Of a stretch of DNA of 5,611 nt, positions 1 through 5,569 are shown one piece after another; position 1 is the first letter of the stretch; the number at the start of each line of letters is the position of its first letter. The notes under the pieces are model-generated. The model saw only the letters and a list, made by a program, of their open reading frames with translations, was not told where the DNA came from and searched no databases. The stretch lies in the NCBI GenBank assembly GCA_029881615.1, contig JAOUMF010000164.1, forward strand, positions 1 to 5,611, read 5' to 3'. Position numbers and translations under genes: made by a program. Source of the DNA: Alphaproteobacteria bacterium. GTDB taxonomy: Bacteria; Pseudomonadota; Alphaproteobacteria; UBA8366; JADFVY01.

Positions 1-249
1 CGGCCGCAGCTTGCCAATCTCGATCTGTATTATGAGAATTGCGTCATTGGCGGCCCGGGCGCTTTCATCGTGGTCGCCAATTCCTACCCGGAATTTGCCG
101 AGGCGGTACGCCGCAAGCTGATCATCGAGATCGCGGATGCCGCCCCACGATCGTCTCCCGGACTTGCACTCGTGCAATATCAGCCCGGTCGGGCGGCCCC
201 GCCCTGCGATATTGGCGAGCAACGCTTGCAGGATGAAGACGATTTCTAA
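1..249 (+). CDS. DUF1194 domain protein, C-terminal part (5' end outside window)
   Basis: Reading from base 1 gives 82 codons and a TAA stop at 247-249; the start lies upstream of the window. The visible part has the segment YYENCVIGGPGAF at residues 10-22, then an E/A/R-rich helix ending RRKLIIEIAD. I recognise this as the C-terminal signature of DUF1194, a proteobacterial family related to von Willebrand factor A-type domains and usually exported. Function in the family is not established. After the conserved helix there is a tail of about 35 residues, rich in Pro, Gln and acidic residues and ending DEDDF, which looks unstructured. Only the C-terminus is visible, so the signal peptide and the metal-binding part of the fold cannot be checked. 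The next gene starts 207 bp downstream on the same strand; I see no intrinsic terminator between them. Confidence 0.75.
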   Translation, partial: RPQLANLDLYYENCVIGGPGAFIVVANSYPEFAEAVRRKLIIEIADAAPRSSPGLALVQYQPGRAAPPCDIGEQRLQDEDDF

Positions 250-440
250 GGATTCGGTGGCGGCGGGCCCGTCACTTTCGGGGCATGTTGTCTTACAGGC
301 GGAATAGCTGATCCAGGTCAATGCGCCGCCTGTGCCAGTGCGGCAAGTAAAAGACTATCGTTGGCCGGATTGTCGGATTCTGATAGTTCGGTACCAGTGC
401 GGTTTTCGCGAATATGGGACTATTGCGAAAACGCCATTTC

Positions 441-449
441 AGAAAAGGA
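441..449 (+). promoter_or_regulatory. Ribosome binding site that fixes the GTG start at 457
   Basis: AGAAAAGGA lies 7 nt before GTG 457. The open frame extends up to TTG 361, but those 32 extra codons carry no recognisable protein feature. Starting at GTG 457 gives a standard signal peptide directly. Confidence 0.6.
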
Positions 450-456
450 TATCCTG

Positions 457-1167
457 GTGAAAACTCTATTCTTGTCATCGGTTGCGCTTATGGGATTGGC
501 GACCTCGGCGATGGCCATGTCGCCTTCGGTCTCTTCGTTTTTGCCGGAGCAATCGGGGTCTTCGGCGATTCTGGTCGCCCAAGAAAGTCTGCCCAACAGC
601 GGTACGGTGGGCGAGATTATTCACGCCGCCCCTTATACCTATTTGCAAGCGATGAAGGATGGCAAGGGAACCTGGCTGGCGATCCCTTACCGCGATATTC
701 CGGTCGGCGCGGAAATCAGCTACGCGGACGGTGCCGCCATGCGTGATTTCCACAGTGGTTCGCTGGACCGGACCTTTAAGGAGGTGCTGTTTCTCGGCGG
801 TGTCGTGGTAGCCGGGGAATCGCCGGCGGAGGCCGTGCCAGGTCATCCCCCCGTTCCGACTTTACCGTCCGGCCATGCGCCTGTTGCGGGGCTGCCGTCG
901 GGCCATGTTCCGGTTCCGGCCGCCCCCGCCGACCTGCCCAATAGCGGCAAGGTAAGCGCGGTAATTCAAGCTGGCGATTATACCTATCTCGATGTGGTGG
1001 ATGACGGCGTTGAAACCTGGCTGGCGATTCCCCGGCGTGACATCCTTGTTGGCGCGATGGTTCGTTATGGGGACGGAATGCCGATGAAGGATTTTCACAG
1101 CGCTTCGCTGGACCGAACCTTCAAGGAAGTGTTCTTCCTTGGCGGGGTCGAACTGGCGGAAAACTGA
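457..1167 (+). CDS. Exported protein with two tandem NrfJ-like domains
   Basis: This 236-residue protein starts at GTG 457. Residues 1-20 are a Sec signal peptide (MKT, a hydrophobic core, then a probable Ala-Met-Ala cleavage site), so it should act in the periplasm or outside. Residues 45-119 and 160-236 are two copies of one domain; I count 49 identities in 75 aligned positions. Both copies contain LPNSG, YTYL, TWLAIP, RDI, DFHS and SLDRTFKEV. This pattern (YTY, then W.A.P, then FHS, then LDRTF) matches small proteins annotated NrfJ-related, usually single-domain and of unclear function; annotations as DNA-binding should not be trusted for an exported protein. The 40-residue linker is Pro-rich and repeats GHxPV. 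The assignment rests on remembered family motifs. The 207 bp upstream hold an imperfect inverted repeat (ACTATC 354-359, GATAGT 382-387) but no convincing promoter. Confidence 0.8.
   Translation: MKTLFLSSVALMGLATSAMAMSPSVSSFLPEQSGSSAILVAQESLPNSGTVGEIIHAAPYTYLQAMKDGKGTWLAIPYRDIPVGAEISYADGAAMRDFHSGSLDRTFKEVLFLGGVVVAGESPAEAVPGHPPVPTLPSGHAPVAGLPSGHVPVPAAPADLPNSGKVSAVIQAGDYTYLDVVDDGVETWLAIPRRDILVGAMVRYGDGMPMKDFHSASLDRTFKEVFFLGGVELAEN
589..813 (+). repeat. Intragenic domain repeat, copy 1
   Basis: Codes for residues 45-119 of the exported protein. It is paired with 934-1164 at about 65% amino acid identity by hand alignment. The start of the unit is marked by LPNSG and the end by FLGGV. Confidence 0.85.
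934..1164 (+). repeat. Intragenic domain repeat, copy 2
   Basis: Codes for residues 160-236, the second copy of the domain at 589-813, running to the C-terminus. The two repeats start 345 bp apart. Confidence 0.85.
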
Positions 1168-1186
1168 TCCGCCGGTGATGGTGTGC

Positions 1187-1217
1187 GCCGCGTCGTTGAC
1201 CTTCCCGGCGACGCGGC
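1187..1217. other. GC-rich stem-loop downstream of the two-domain gene
   Basis: GCCGCGTCG (1187-1195) and CGACGCGGC (1209-1217) form a perfect 9-bp stem with a 13-nt loop, 20 nt after the stop codon. No T tract follows, so this is not a standard intrinsic terminator. It could stabilise the 3' end of the mRNA or act with Rho. The stretch without a gene (1168-1530) holds this stem-loop, the promoter at 1312-1340 and the helicase leader; I see nothing coding in it. Confidence 0.4.
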
Positions 1218-1311
1218 AGCCACCGGGACGGGCCGGCGAAGATGGCGCGCTGCGGTGCAAGGCGATGGGCTGATTACCGCGGGGGCGGATGTCCCTGGCG
1301 GCCGCGGTTGC

Positions 1312-1340
1312 TTGACATGGCGAGACTTTCCCCCTATATG
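1312..1340 (+). promoter_or_regulatory. Sigma-70-type promoter for the helicase gene
   Basis: TTGACA (1312-1317) is a perfect -35 hexamer. TATATG (1335-1340) is a good -10 hexamer, and the spacer is exactly 17 bp. Transcription would start near 1346-1348 and read into the helicase, giving a leader of about 185 nt. This is the best housekeeping promoter in the window. Confidence 0.75.
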
Positions 1341-1346
1341 CACCGC

Positions 1347-1530
1347 ACAATTTCTCGCAACCGCGCGATGCGCTGCCTTTTTCAGGCGGTTTCAGTTCCG
1401 AGACTTTATCCCATAAAACCTACCGTTGATCCGATTGCGCGGGGAAGACGGCGACGCGCTACGGATGCTGGCCGCTTGCCTCTACCAATGGGCATGGGCG
1501 GGATTTTGTCGCGCAGAGAGACTTATTGTT
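1347..1530 (+). other. Long 5' leader of the helicase mRNA
   Basis: About 184 nt separate the predicted transcription start from the TTG start. Within it, GCGC-GAT-GCGC near 1364 and a small hairpin with GCC and GGC arms around a T-rich loop (about 1375-1387) could fold. Long structured leaders are known for some cold-induced RNA helicase genes such as E. coli deaD; whether this one regulates is inference. No riboswitch class is recognisable. Confidence 0.35.
1515..1520 (+). promoter_or_regulatory. Ribosome binding site supporting the TTG start at 1531
   Basis: AGAGAG ends 10 nt before TTG 1531. The alternative ATG at 1543 would be 22 nt away, too far, and has no closer purine-rich site. The site is weak, which together with TTG suggests modest translation. 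Confidence 0.45.
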
Positions 1531-2922
1531 TTGACTGAAATTATGTTTTCCGGGCTCGGCCTCGCCGACCCGCTTCTCAAGGCGCTTGAGGCCGAGAAAT
1601 ATACTCATCCCACCCCGATCCAGGCACAGGCGATTCCTTCCCTGCTGGAAGGGCGTGATCTGTTGGGTCTGGCCCAGACCGGCACTGGCAAGACCGCCGC
1701 TTTCACCCTGCCGCTGTTGCACCGGCTGAACAAGAACCAGAAGCCGCCGGGCCGCAATGGCGTTCGTGCATTGATTCTGGCCCCGACCCGCGAGTTGGCG
1801 GTGCAGATCGGCGATTCCATTCGTGCCTATTCGCAATTCGTCGCGCTTCGCCATACGGTAATTACCGGCGGCGTACCGCAAGGCCGGCAGGTCAAGGCGA
1901 TGAGCCGTGGCGTCGACATTCTGGTTGCCACGCCTGGCCGACTGCTGGATTTGGTCAACCAGCGCCATGTGGATCTGCATATGGCCGAGACGCTTATCCT
2001 GGACGAAGCCGACCGCATGTTCGACATGGGCTTCATTCGCGATATCCGCAAGATCGTGCAGATGTTGCCGCGCGAACGCCATACCATGCTGTTCTCGGCG
2101 ACCATGCCAAGCGAAATCGAAAAGCTGGCGCGCGAGATTCTGGTTAATCCGGCGAAGGTTGAGGTGACGCCCGAGGTGATCACCGTCGACCGCATCCAGC
2201 AGCATGTTTTCCATGTGCCGGGTTCGCGCAAGCGCGACCTGCTGCATGAATTGATGACTGACCCGGCGCTGTCGCGCGTGATCGTCTTCACCCGCACCAA
2301 GCATGGCGCCAACCGGTTGGCCGAGCAGTTGATGAAAAGCGGCGTCAATGCCGATGCCATCCATGGCAACAAGTCCCAGGGCGCGCGTCAGCGGGCGCTC
2401 AACGACTTCAAGGACAACCGTTCGCGGGTGCTGGTCGCCACCGATATCGCGGCGCGCGGCATCGACGTTGACGGCGTCACCCATGTGGTCAATTTCGATT
2501 TGCCGATGGAAGCCGAAAGCTATGTTCATCGCATCGGCCGCACCGCGCGCGCCGGGGCTGGCGGCATCGCCTTTTCCTTCTGCGATCCGTCGGAGAAGAA
2601 ATATCTGCGCGATATCGAACGGCTGATCAAACGCCCCATCGCCACGGCGGTAAACCCGCTGGGCGCGGCGAATGACGGCGGGCAGGGCGAGCGCCGTGAC
2701 CGTGACGAGGATAGTAACGAGCGGCGCCGCAAGCCGCATCGCGGGCAGCCGGCCAGCAAGAAATACAGGGCCAAGCCCGCGGGCAAGAAAGCCGGCGGTC
2801 AGGGCCCGAAGCGCGAGGACGGCGGCAAGCAGGCGCCGCGCGGCCAGGACGGCCCGAAGAAGAGCCCGGCCAAACCCGGCGGCAACAAGCCTTTCCGTCG
2901 CACCCGGACCCGGGCAGCCTAA
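1531..2922 (+). CDS. rhlE: DEAD-box ATP-dependent RNA helicase, RhlE type
   Basis: This 463-residue cytoplasmic enzyme uses ATP to unwind short RNA duplexes, in RNA decay, ribosome assembly or cold adaptation. All family motifs are present, numbered from TTG 1531: Q motif with TPIQ at 28-31, motif I AQTGTGKT at 48-55, Ia PTRELA at 85-90, GG at 113-114, Ib TPGR at 134-137, II DEAD at 158-161, III SAT at 189-191, [11 protein letters not shown] at 303-312 and [10 protein letters not shown] at 333-340. The segments [10 protein letters not shown] and [11 protein letters not shown] are close to E. coli RhlE, favouring this subgroup over DeaD, SrmB or DbpA. From about residue 377 the tail is disordered, rich in Lys, Arg, Gly and Pro, and probably binds RNA nonspecifically. 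The frame is open back to 1426, but those residues lack family similarity. ATG 1543 is the alternative start. The gene appears to be a single transcript with its own promoter and terminator. Confidence 0.95.
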   Translation: MTEIMFSGLGLADPLLKALEAEKYTHPTPIQAQAIPSLLEGRDLLGLAQTGTGKTAAFTLPLLHRLNKNQKPPGRNGVRALILAPTRELAVQIGDSIRAYSQFVALRHTVITGGVPQGRQVKAMSRGVDILVATPGRLLDLVNQRHVDLHMAETLILDEADRMFDMGFIRDIRKIVQMLPRERHTMLFSATMPSEIEKLAREILVNPAKVEVTPEVITVDRIQQHVFHVPGSRKRDLLHELMTDPALSRVIVFTRTKHGANRLAEQLMKSGVNADAIHGNKSQGARQRALNDFKDNRSRVLVATDIAARGIDVDGVTHVVNFDLPMEAESYVHRIGRTARAGAGGIAFSFCDPSEKKYLRDIERLIKRPIATAVNPLGAANDGGQGERRDRDEDSNERRRKPHRGQPASKKYRAKPAGKKAGGQGPKREDGGKQAPRGQDGPKKSPAKPGGNKPFRRTRTRAA

Positions 2923-2948
2923 GTAATTACCGCGACGAAACGAAGATC

Positions 2949-2980
2949 ACGGCGGCCCCATCGCGGGCCGCCGTTTTTTT
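2949..2980 (+). terminator. Rho-independent terminator of the helicase gene
   Basis: ACGGCGGCCC (2949-2958) pairs with GGGCCGCCGT (2965-2974) around a 6-nt loop. A run of seven T (2974-2980) follows, 26 nt after the helicase stop. It works clearly in the + direction. For the convergent protease transcript the hairpin lies about 22 bp past the stop but lacks a T run on that strand, so any bidirectional action would be weak. Confidence 0.9.
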
Positions 2981-3002
2981 CGGATGCCTTGGCGTCCAGG
3001 AT

Positions 3003-4118
3003 TTATTTCCAGCATTTTACGAACACGGTAGCGGGTCTGCCCTTTCGGGCCACGTCCGCGGGGCGCTGTTCCTTGGCGGAGTTCAGTGTCATAAAATCGA
3101 CGCCGTTGGCCTGCATGAACGATATGGCGACACTGGATTTTATTGCGAAATTTACATTCTGCGCAGGGGCATCATCTGAACCCATGACAAGCCCGGATAC
3201 GATCACGCCAACCACATTTCCACTTGAGTCGAATAGTGGGCCTCCGCTGTTGCCTGGCTGAATCGGCGCTGAAATCTGGAGGTGGCTGGTGTCGTTCTTC
3301 CAGCCGGCCAGGGCGCTGACGATGCCCACACTGACATTGCCTTCCGATGCCAGGAGGCCGCTCAGCGGATAACCGATGGCGACCACGGAATCGCCGGGAT
3401 AGAGGCCATCGTTGCCCCGGAAGGCGACGGTTGGATATTTTCCCGCCGGCAGTTGCAGCAAAGCCAGGTCGTTCCGTTCGTCTCGCGCCTTGAGGTCCGA
3501 CTTGATGTCGCGGTTGTCGATTCTGACCGTGACTTCGATGCATCCCTTGATGACATGGTTGTTGGTCAGCACGATGGTCTGATTATTCACGATAAAACCG
3601 CTGCCCGTGGAATGCAGTTGCAGATATATGGAAGGATGTAGCGGCTTGGGGACCGTGACGGCGGCAACGGGAGGCGGCGGCACGACGGCGGGAGGCGGTA
3701 GCTTCTCCTTTTTATATTCGATTTTGGAGGAAAAGGATCTAGGTCTGGCAGTGAGCGGCTCAAAAAATTCTATTTGTCCCTTTTCCTTGTATACAATCAG
3801 GCATTCGGATAATTCAGGTTCGTACTTTACCTTGCGGCAAATTTTGTCGCCGCTGACTTTCCAAGTGCCCGCTGCTTTAAAATCGTAACTCTGCGCATTT
3901 GGCGACTCAGTGCGAACATAAGTATATCTGCCGTCGCTATGGTAGTGTTGGATATACCTGTTGTTCGTCTCATAAAGCTGCCCATGCACCACCGCCCCAT
4001 TAAAGAGTTCCTTGAGTTCTTTATAGGTTACTTGCGTGCCGGTTGGCACGGGATAGAGCGGTTTCGTTTCGCACCCCGTCAATGCCATGACAACCAGTAA
4101 TGGCGCAAAACATCTCAT
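3003..4118 (-). CDS. Trypsin-like serine protease lipoprotein (S1C/HtrA-like, no PDZ), copy 1
   Basis: This 371-residue predicted endopeptidase is exported and lipidated. Residues 1-15 are a signal peptide ending in lipobox LTGC, with Cys16 as the lipid anchor; the next residue is Glu, not Asp, which would favour the outer membrane by E. coli rules. Residues 20-135 form a domain I do not recognise, with Cys94 and Cys106 likely paired. A Pro-rich linker (140-160) follows. The protease domain, about 170-335, has GSGFIV, His188 in TNNHV, Asp217 in NDLALL and Ser291 in GNSGGP, a complete triad. Domain style (NNHVI, FAIKSS) is HtrA/S1C, but no PDZ domain follows. Instead a tail with RPADVARKGRP and a terminal Cys369-Trp is present; Cys369 may pair with Cys193. 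ATG 4118 is preceded by a strong GGAAGGAAGG site. Substrate and role are unknown; envelope protein processing or quality control is inference. It is a paralogue of the gene at 4362-5477. Confidence 0.9.
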   Translation of the reverse strand: MRCFAPLLVVMALTGCETKPLYPVPTGTQVTYKELKELFNGAVVHGQLYETNNRYIQHYHSDGRYTYVRTESPNAQSYDFKAAGTWKVSGDKICRKVKYEPELSECLIVYKEKGQIEFFEPLTARPRSFSSKIEYKKEKLPPPAVVPPPPVAAVTVPKPLHPSIYLQLHSTGSGFIVNNQTIVLTNNHVIKGCIEVTVRIDNRDIKSDLKARDERNDLALLQLPAGKYPTVAFRGNDGLYPGDSVVAIGYPLSGLLASEGNVSVGIVSALAGWKNDTSHLQISAPIQPGNSGGPLFDSSGNVVGVIVSGLVMGSDDAPAQNVNFAIKSSVAISFMQANGVDFMTLNSAKEQRPADVARKGRPATVFVKCWK

Positions 4119-4125
4119 CCGTGTA

Positions 4126-4136
4126 CCCTTCCTTCC
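4126..4136 (-). promoter_or_regulatory. Ribosome binding site of protease copy 1
   Basis: On the - strand this reads GGAAGGAAGGG, ending 7 nt before ATG 4118. The GGAAGGA core is kept in the same place upstream of copy 2 (5488-5495), supporting both starts. Confidence 0.75.
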
Positions 4137-4164
4137 GGTTGATTAATTTTATCCGGTATTCCGC

Positions 4165-4194
4165 ATTGTGCCTTGGAAGATAGCTTGCGGTAAA
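4165..4194 (-). promoter_or_regulatory. Possible promoter of protease copy 1
   Basis: On the - strand TTTACC (4194-4189) and CACAAT (4170-4165) are separated by 18 bp. Both hexamers and their spacing are retained at 5523-5552 upstream of copy 2, although the bases between them differ. The hexamers are only moderate matches to sigma-70, so the call rests mainly on this conservation. Confidence 0.35.
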
Positions 4195-4211
4195 GGCGTC
4201 TGCCCGGTCTG

Positions 4212-4340
4212 TTAACTGTCCACCGTCTCATACTCCGCTTCCCCCGGTCTCCCGTTGGCGAACAGCCATTTGCCGCGTGGGTCTGGCGCGCCGGGGGCGG
4301 GCAGGGCGATCAGGGAACTTGCGAGTGTGCCGAAGCCGTG
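4212..4340 (-). pseudogene. 3' fragment of the upstream neighbour gene, left at the duplication junction (NRDE/TANGO2-like?)
   Basis: On the - strand, 42 sense codons and a TAA stop (4214-4212) stay open from about 4340. The product begins HGFGTLASSLIALP and ends GEAEYETVDS. Its end matches the C-terminus of the partial gene at 5570-5611: 41 of 42 bases agree, with a single Glu/Ala change. There is no Met codon in this frame, and the frame runs upstream into the stop codon of protease copy 2, so this is a truncated gene end and not a small gene. The GFGTxxSSLIALP pattern and an ending like GRPGEAxYE resemble the C-terminus of NRDE/TANGO2-family (former DUF833) proteins. That family call is from memory of the motif and is tentative; the fragment status is well supported. 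Confidence 0.7.
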
Positions 4341-4361
4341 TTTTTGTTGATTGATCCCGGA

Positions 4362-5477
4362 TTATCCCCAGCATTTTATGTACACGGTGGCTGGACGGCC
4401 CTTGCGGGCTATGTCGGCGGGGCGCATTTCATTTTCTGATTTTCGGGTCTGATATTTGACGCCGCTGGCTTGCATGAACGATTGGGGGATGGCCGATTTG
4501 ATGGCGAAATTCACGTTCTGCGCCAGGGTTCCGTTCGTTTCGAAAAACGTCTTGCCCAGCCCCGCCACGATCACGCCCACTACATTTCCGCTTGAGTCGA
4601 ATAATGGGCCGCCGCTGTTACCCGGCTGAACCGGGGTCGAAACCTGAAGAAGGCTGGCATCGTTGCCGGGGCCGGCCAGGGCACTGACGATGCCTATGCT
4701 TACATTGCCTTCCGAGGCGAGAAGCCGGCTCAGCGGATAACCGATCGCGACCACGGAATCGCCGGGATAGAGACCATCGTTGCCCCGGAAGGCGACGGTC
4801 GGATATTTCCCCGCCGGCAATTGCAGCAGTGCGAGATCGTTTCGACTGTCCCGTGCCGCGACAATCGCGTTGATGTCGCGGTGGTCGATCTTGACCGTGA
4901 CCTCCGTGCATTCCTCTATGACATGCTCGTTGGTCAGGACGAAAGTCTGATTGTTGACGATAAAACCGCTCCCCGTGCTCAGCAACTTCCTCTTTCTTGG
5001 GGCTTGTGGCGGTGCCGGAACAGCCACCGTAACGGGAGGGGGTGTCCCGGCTATCGCGGGTGGCGCCTCCCGTTCATATTCGATGTTGTGGGAAATTGAC
5101 CAAGTTCTGCGGGTTACGGGATGTACAAACTCTATTTGTCCATTCAATTCGTAAATAAGAATACATCCGCTTGCGTTTTTGGACGGCACTTCATAACAAA
5201 CTTGATCTCCCTTGATTTGCCATGTGCCAGTTTCCTTGTTGTCGTAACTCTCCGCATCTGGCGTCTTTGTGCTGATCAGAACATAGCTGCCACCGATATG
5301 GTGGCGTTCGATATATCGGTTGTTCGTCTTGTAATATTGCCCGTGAATGACCGCTCCGGTGATGATCTCCGCGAGCGCCTTGCCGGTTACTTGTGTACCG
5401 CGCGGCGCGGGACGAGATGGTTCGGTCGCGCATCCCACCAATGCCACGACAATTGAAATAGCGATCAAGCGTATCAT
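4362..5477 (-). CDS. Trypsin-like serine protease lipoprotein (S1C/HtrA-like, no PDZ), copy 2
   Basis: This is also 371 residues, with the same layout as copy 1. The signal peptide ends in lipobox LVGC with Cys16. The unrecognised domain at 20-135 has Cys94 and Cys105. A Pro/Ala-rich linker follows. The protease domain, about 167-335, has His185 in TNEHV, Asp214 in NDLALL and Ser288 in GNSGGP. The tail carries RPADIARKGRP and ends Cys369-Trp-Gly. The core matches copy 1 at about 84% (118 of 141 by hand) while the N-terminal domain matches at about half. The segment before AQNVNFAIKS differs in length and sequence from copy 1; in HtrA proteases this region (loop L2) shapes the S1 pocket, so substrate preference may differ. 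ATG 5477 has GGAAGGAA 10 nt upstream. The gene lies 92 bp after the neighbour's stop on the same strand, so it may be read from that gene's transcript as well as from a local promoter. Confidence 0.9.
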   Translation of the reverse strand: MIRLIAISIVVALVGCATEPSRPAPRGTQVTGKALAEIITGAVIHGQYYKTNNRYIERHHIGGSYVLISTKTPDAESYDNKETGTWQIKGDQVCYEVPSKNASGCILIYELNGQIEFVHPVTRRTWSISHNIEYEREAPPAIAGTPPPVTVAVPAPPQAPRKRKLLSTGSGFIVNNQTFVLTNEHVIEECTEVTVKIDHRDINAIVAARDSRNDLALLQLPAGKYPTVAFRGNDGLYPGDSVVAIGYPLSRLLASEGNVSIGIVSALAGPGNDASLLQVSTPVQPGNSGGPLFDSSGNVVGVIVAGLGKTFFETNGTLAQNVNFAIKSAIPQSFMQASGVKYQTRKSENEMRPADIARKGRPATVYIKCWG

Positions 5478-5487
5478 TAGTGCAACA

Positions 5488-5495
5488 TTCCTTCC
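5488..5495 (-). promoter_or_regulatory. Ribosome binding site of protease copy 2
   Basis: On the - strand GGAAGGAA ends 10 nt before ATG 5477. It corresponds to the site upstream of copy 1, with slightly longer spacing. Confidence 0.65.
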
Positions 5496-5522
5496 GGCAA
5501 ATTTTTTCTTCCGTTATTGCGC

Positions 5523-5552
5523 ATTGTGCAATGGGAGGTTGCCGGCGGTAAA
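5523..5552 (-). promoter_or_regulatory. Possible promoter of protease copy 2
   Basis: On the - strand TTTACC (5552-5547) and CACAAT (5528-5523) lie 18 bp apart, exactly as upstream of copy 1. The -10 overlaps a near-palindrome CATTG-TG-CAATG at 5522-5533 that copy 1 lacks in full, so regulation might differ between copies. Confidence 0.35.
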
Positions 5553-5569
5553 GGTTTTTGCTCGGTCTG

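Larger units (their letters stand above)
2995..4340. repeat. Tandem duplication, copy 1 (protease gene plus neighbour-gene 3' end)
   Basis: This block aligns with 4355-5611 at an offset of 1358-1360 bp. It contains a 371-codon protease gene, a spacer of about 93 bp, and the 3' end of an upstream - strand gene. The lower boundary is near the protease stop: TCCAGGATT at 2995 matches TCCCGGATT at 4355, and similarity disappears below it. The upper boundary near 4340 is where the neighbour-gene fragment stops, against the end of copy 2. Confidence 0.85.

Noticed and set aside
361..456. Longer 268-residue form of the two-domain protein starting at TTG 361
   Set aside because: The extra 32 residues have no signal peptide or family similarity. 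GTG 457 has a good ribosome binding site and begins a standard signal peptide.
250..456. Promoter for the two-domain gene, for example TTGGCC 361 with GATAGT 382
   Set aside because: The spacer is only about 15 bp and the hexamers are weak. GATAGT is also part of an inverted repeat with ACTATC at 354, so I do not call a promoter.
862..1350. 162-codon - strand open frame over the end of the two-domain gene
   Set aside because: It overlaps the clearly coding second domain repeat and has no recognisable motif.
1426..1530. Helicase start upstream at ATT 1426
   Set aside because: The added residues do not resemble any DEAD-box N-terminus, and the frame is simply open in GC-rich DNA within the predicted leader.
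1459..2739. 426-codon open frame on the - strand opposite the helicase
   Set aside because: It is antisense to a gene with every DEAD-box motif. Its product has no recognisable domain, and long antisense frames are expected in GC-rich coding DNA.
2949..2980. Bidirectional terminator shared by the convergent genes
   Set aside because: The hairpin would form on both strands, but only the + strand has a T tract, so only the helicase direction is supported.
4212..4361. Small independent gene between the proteases
   Set aside because: The frame has no Met or good alternative start with a ribosome binding site, and its sequence is explained as a duplicated gene end.
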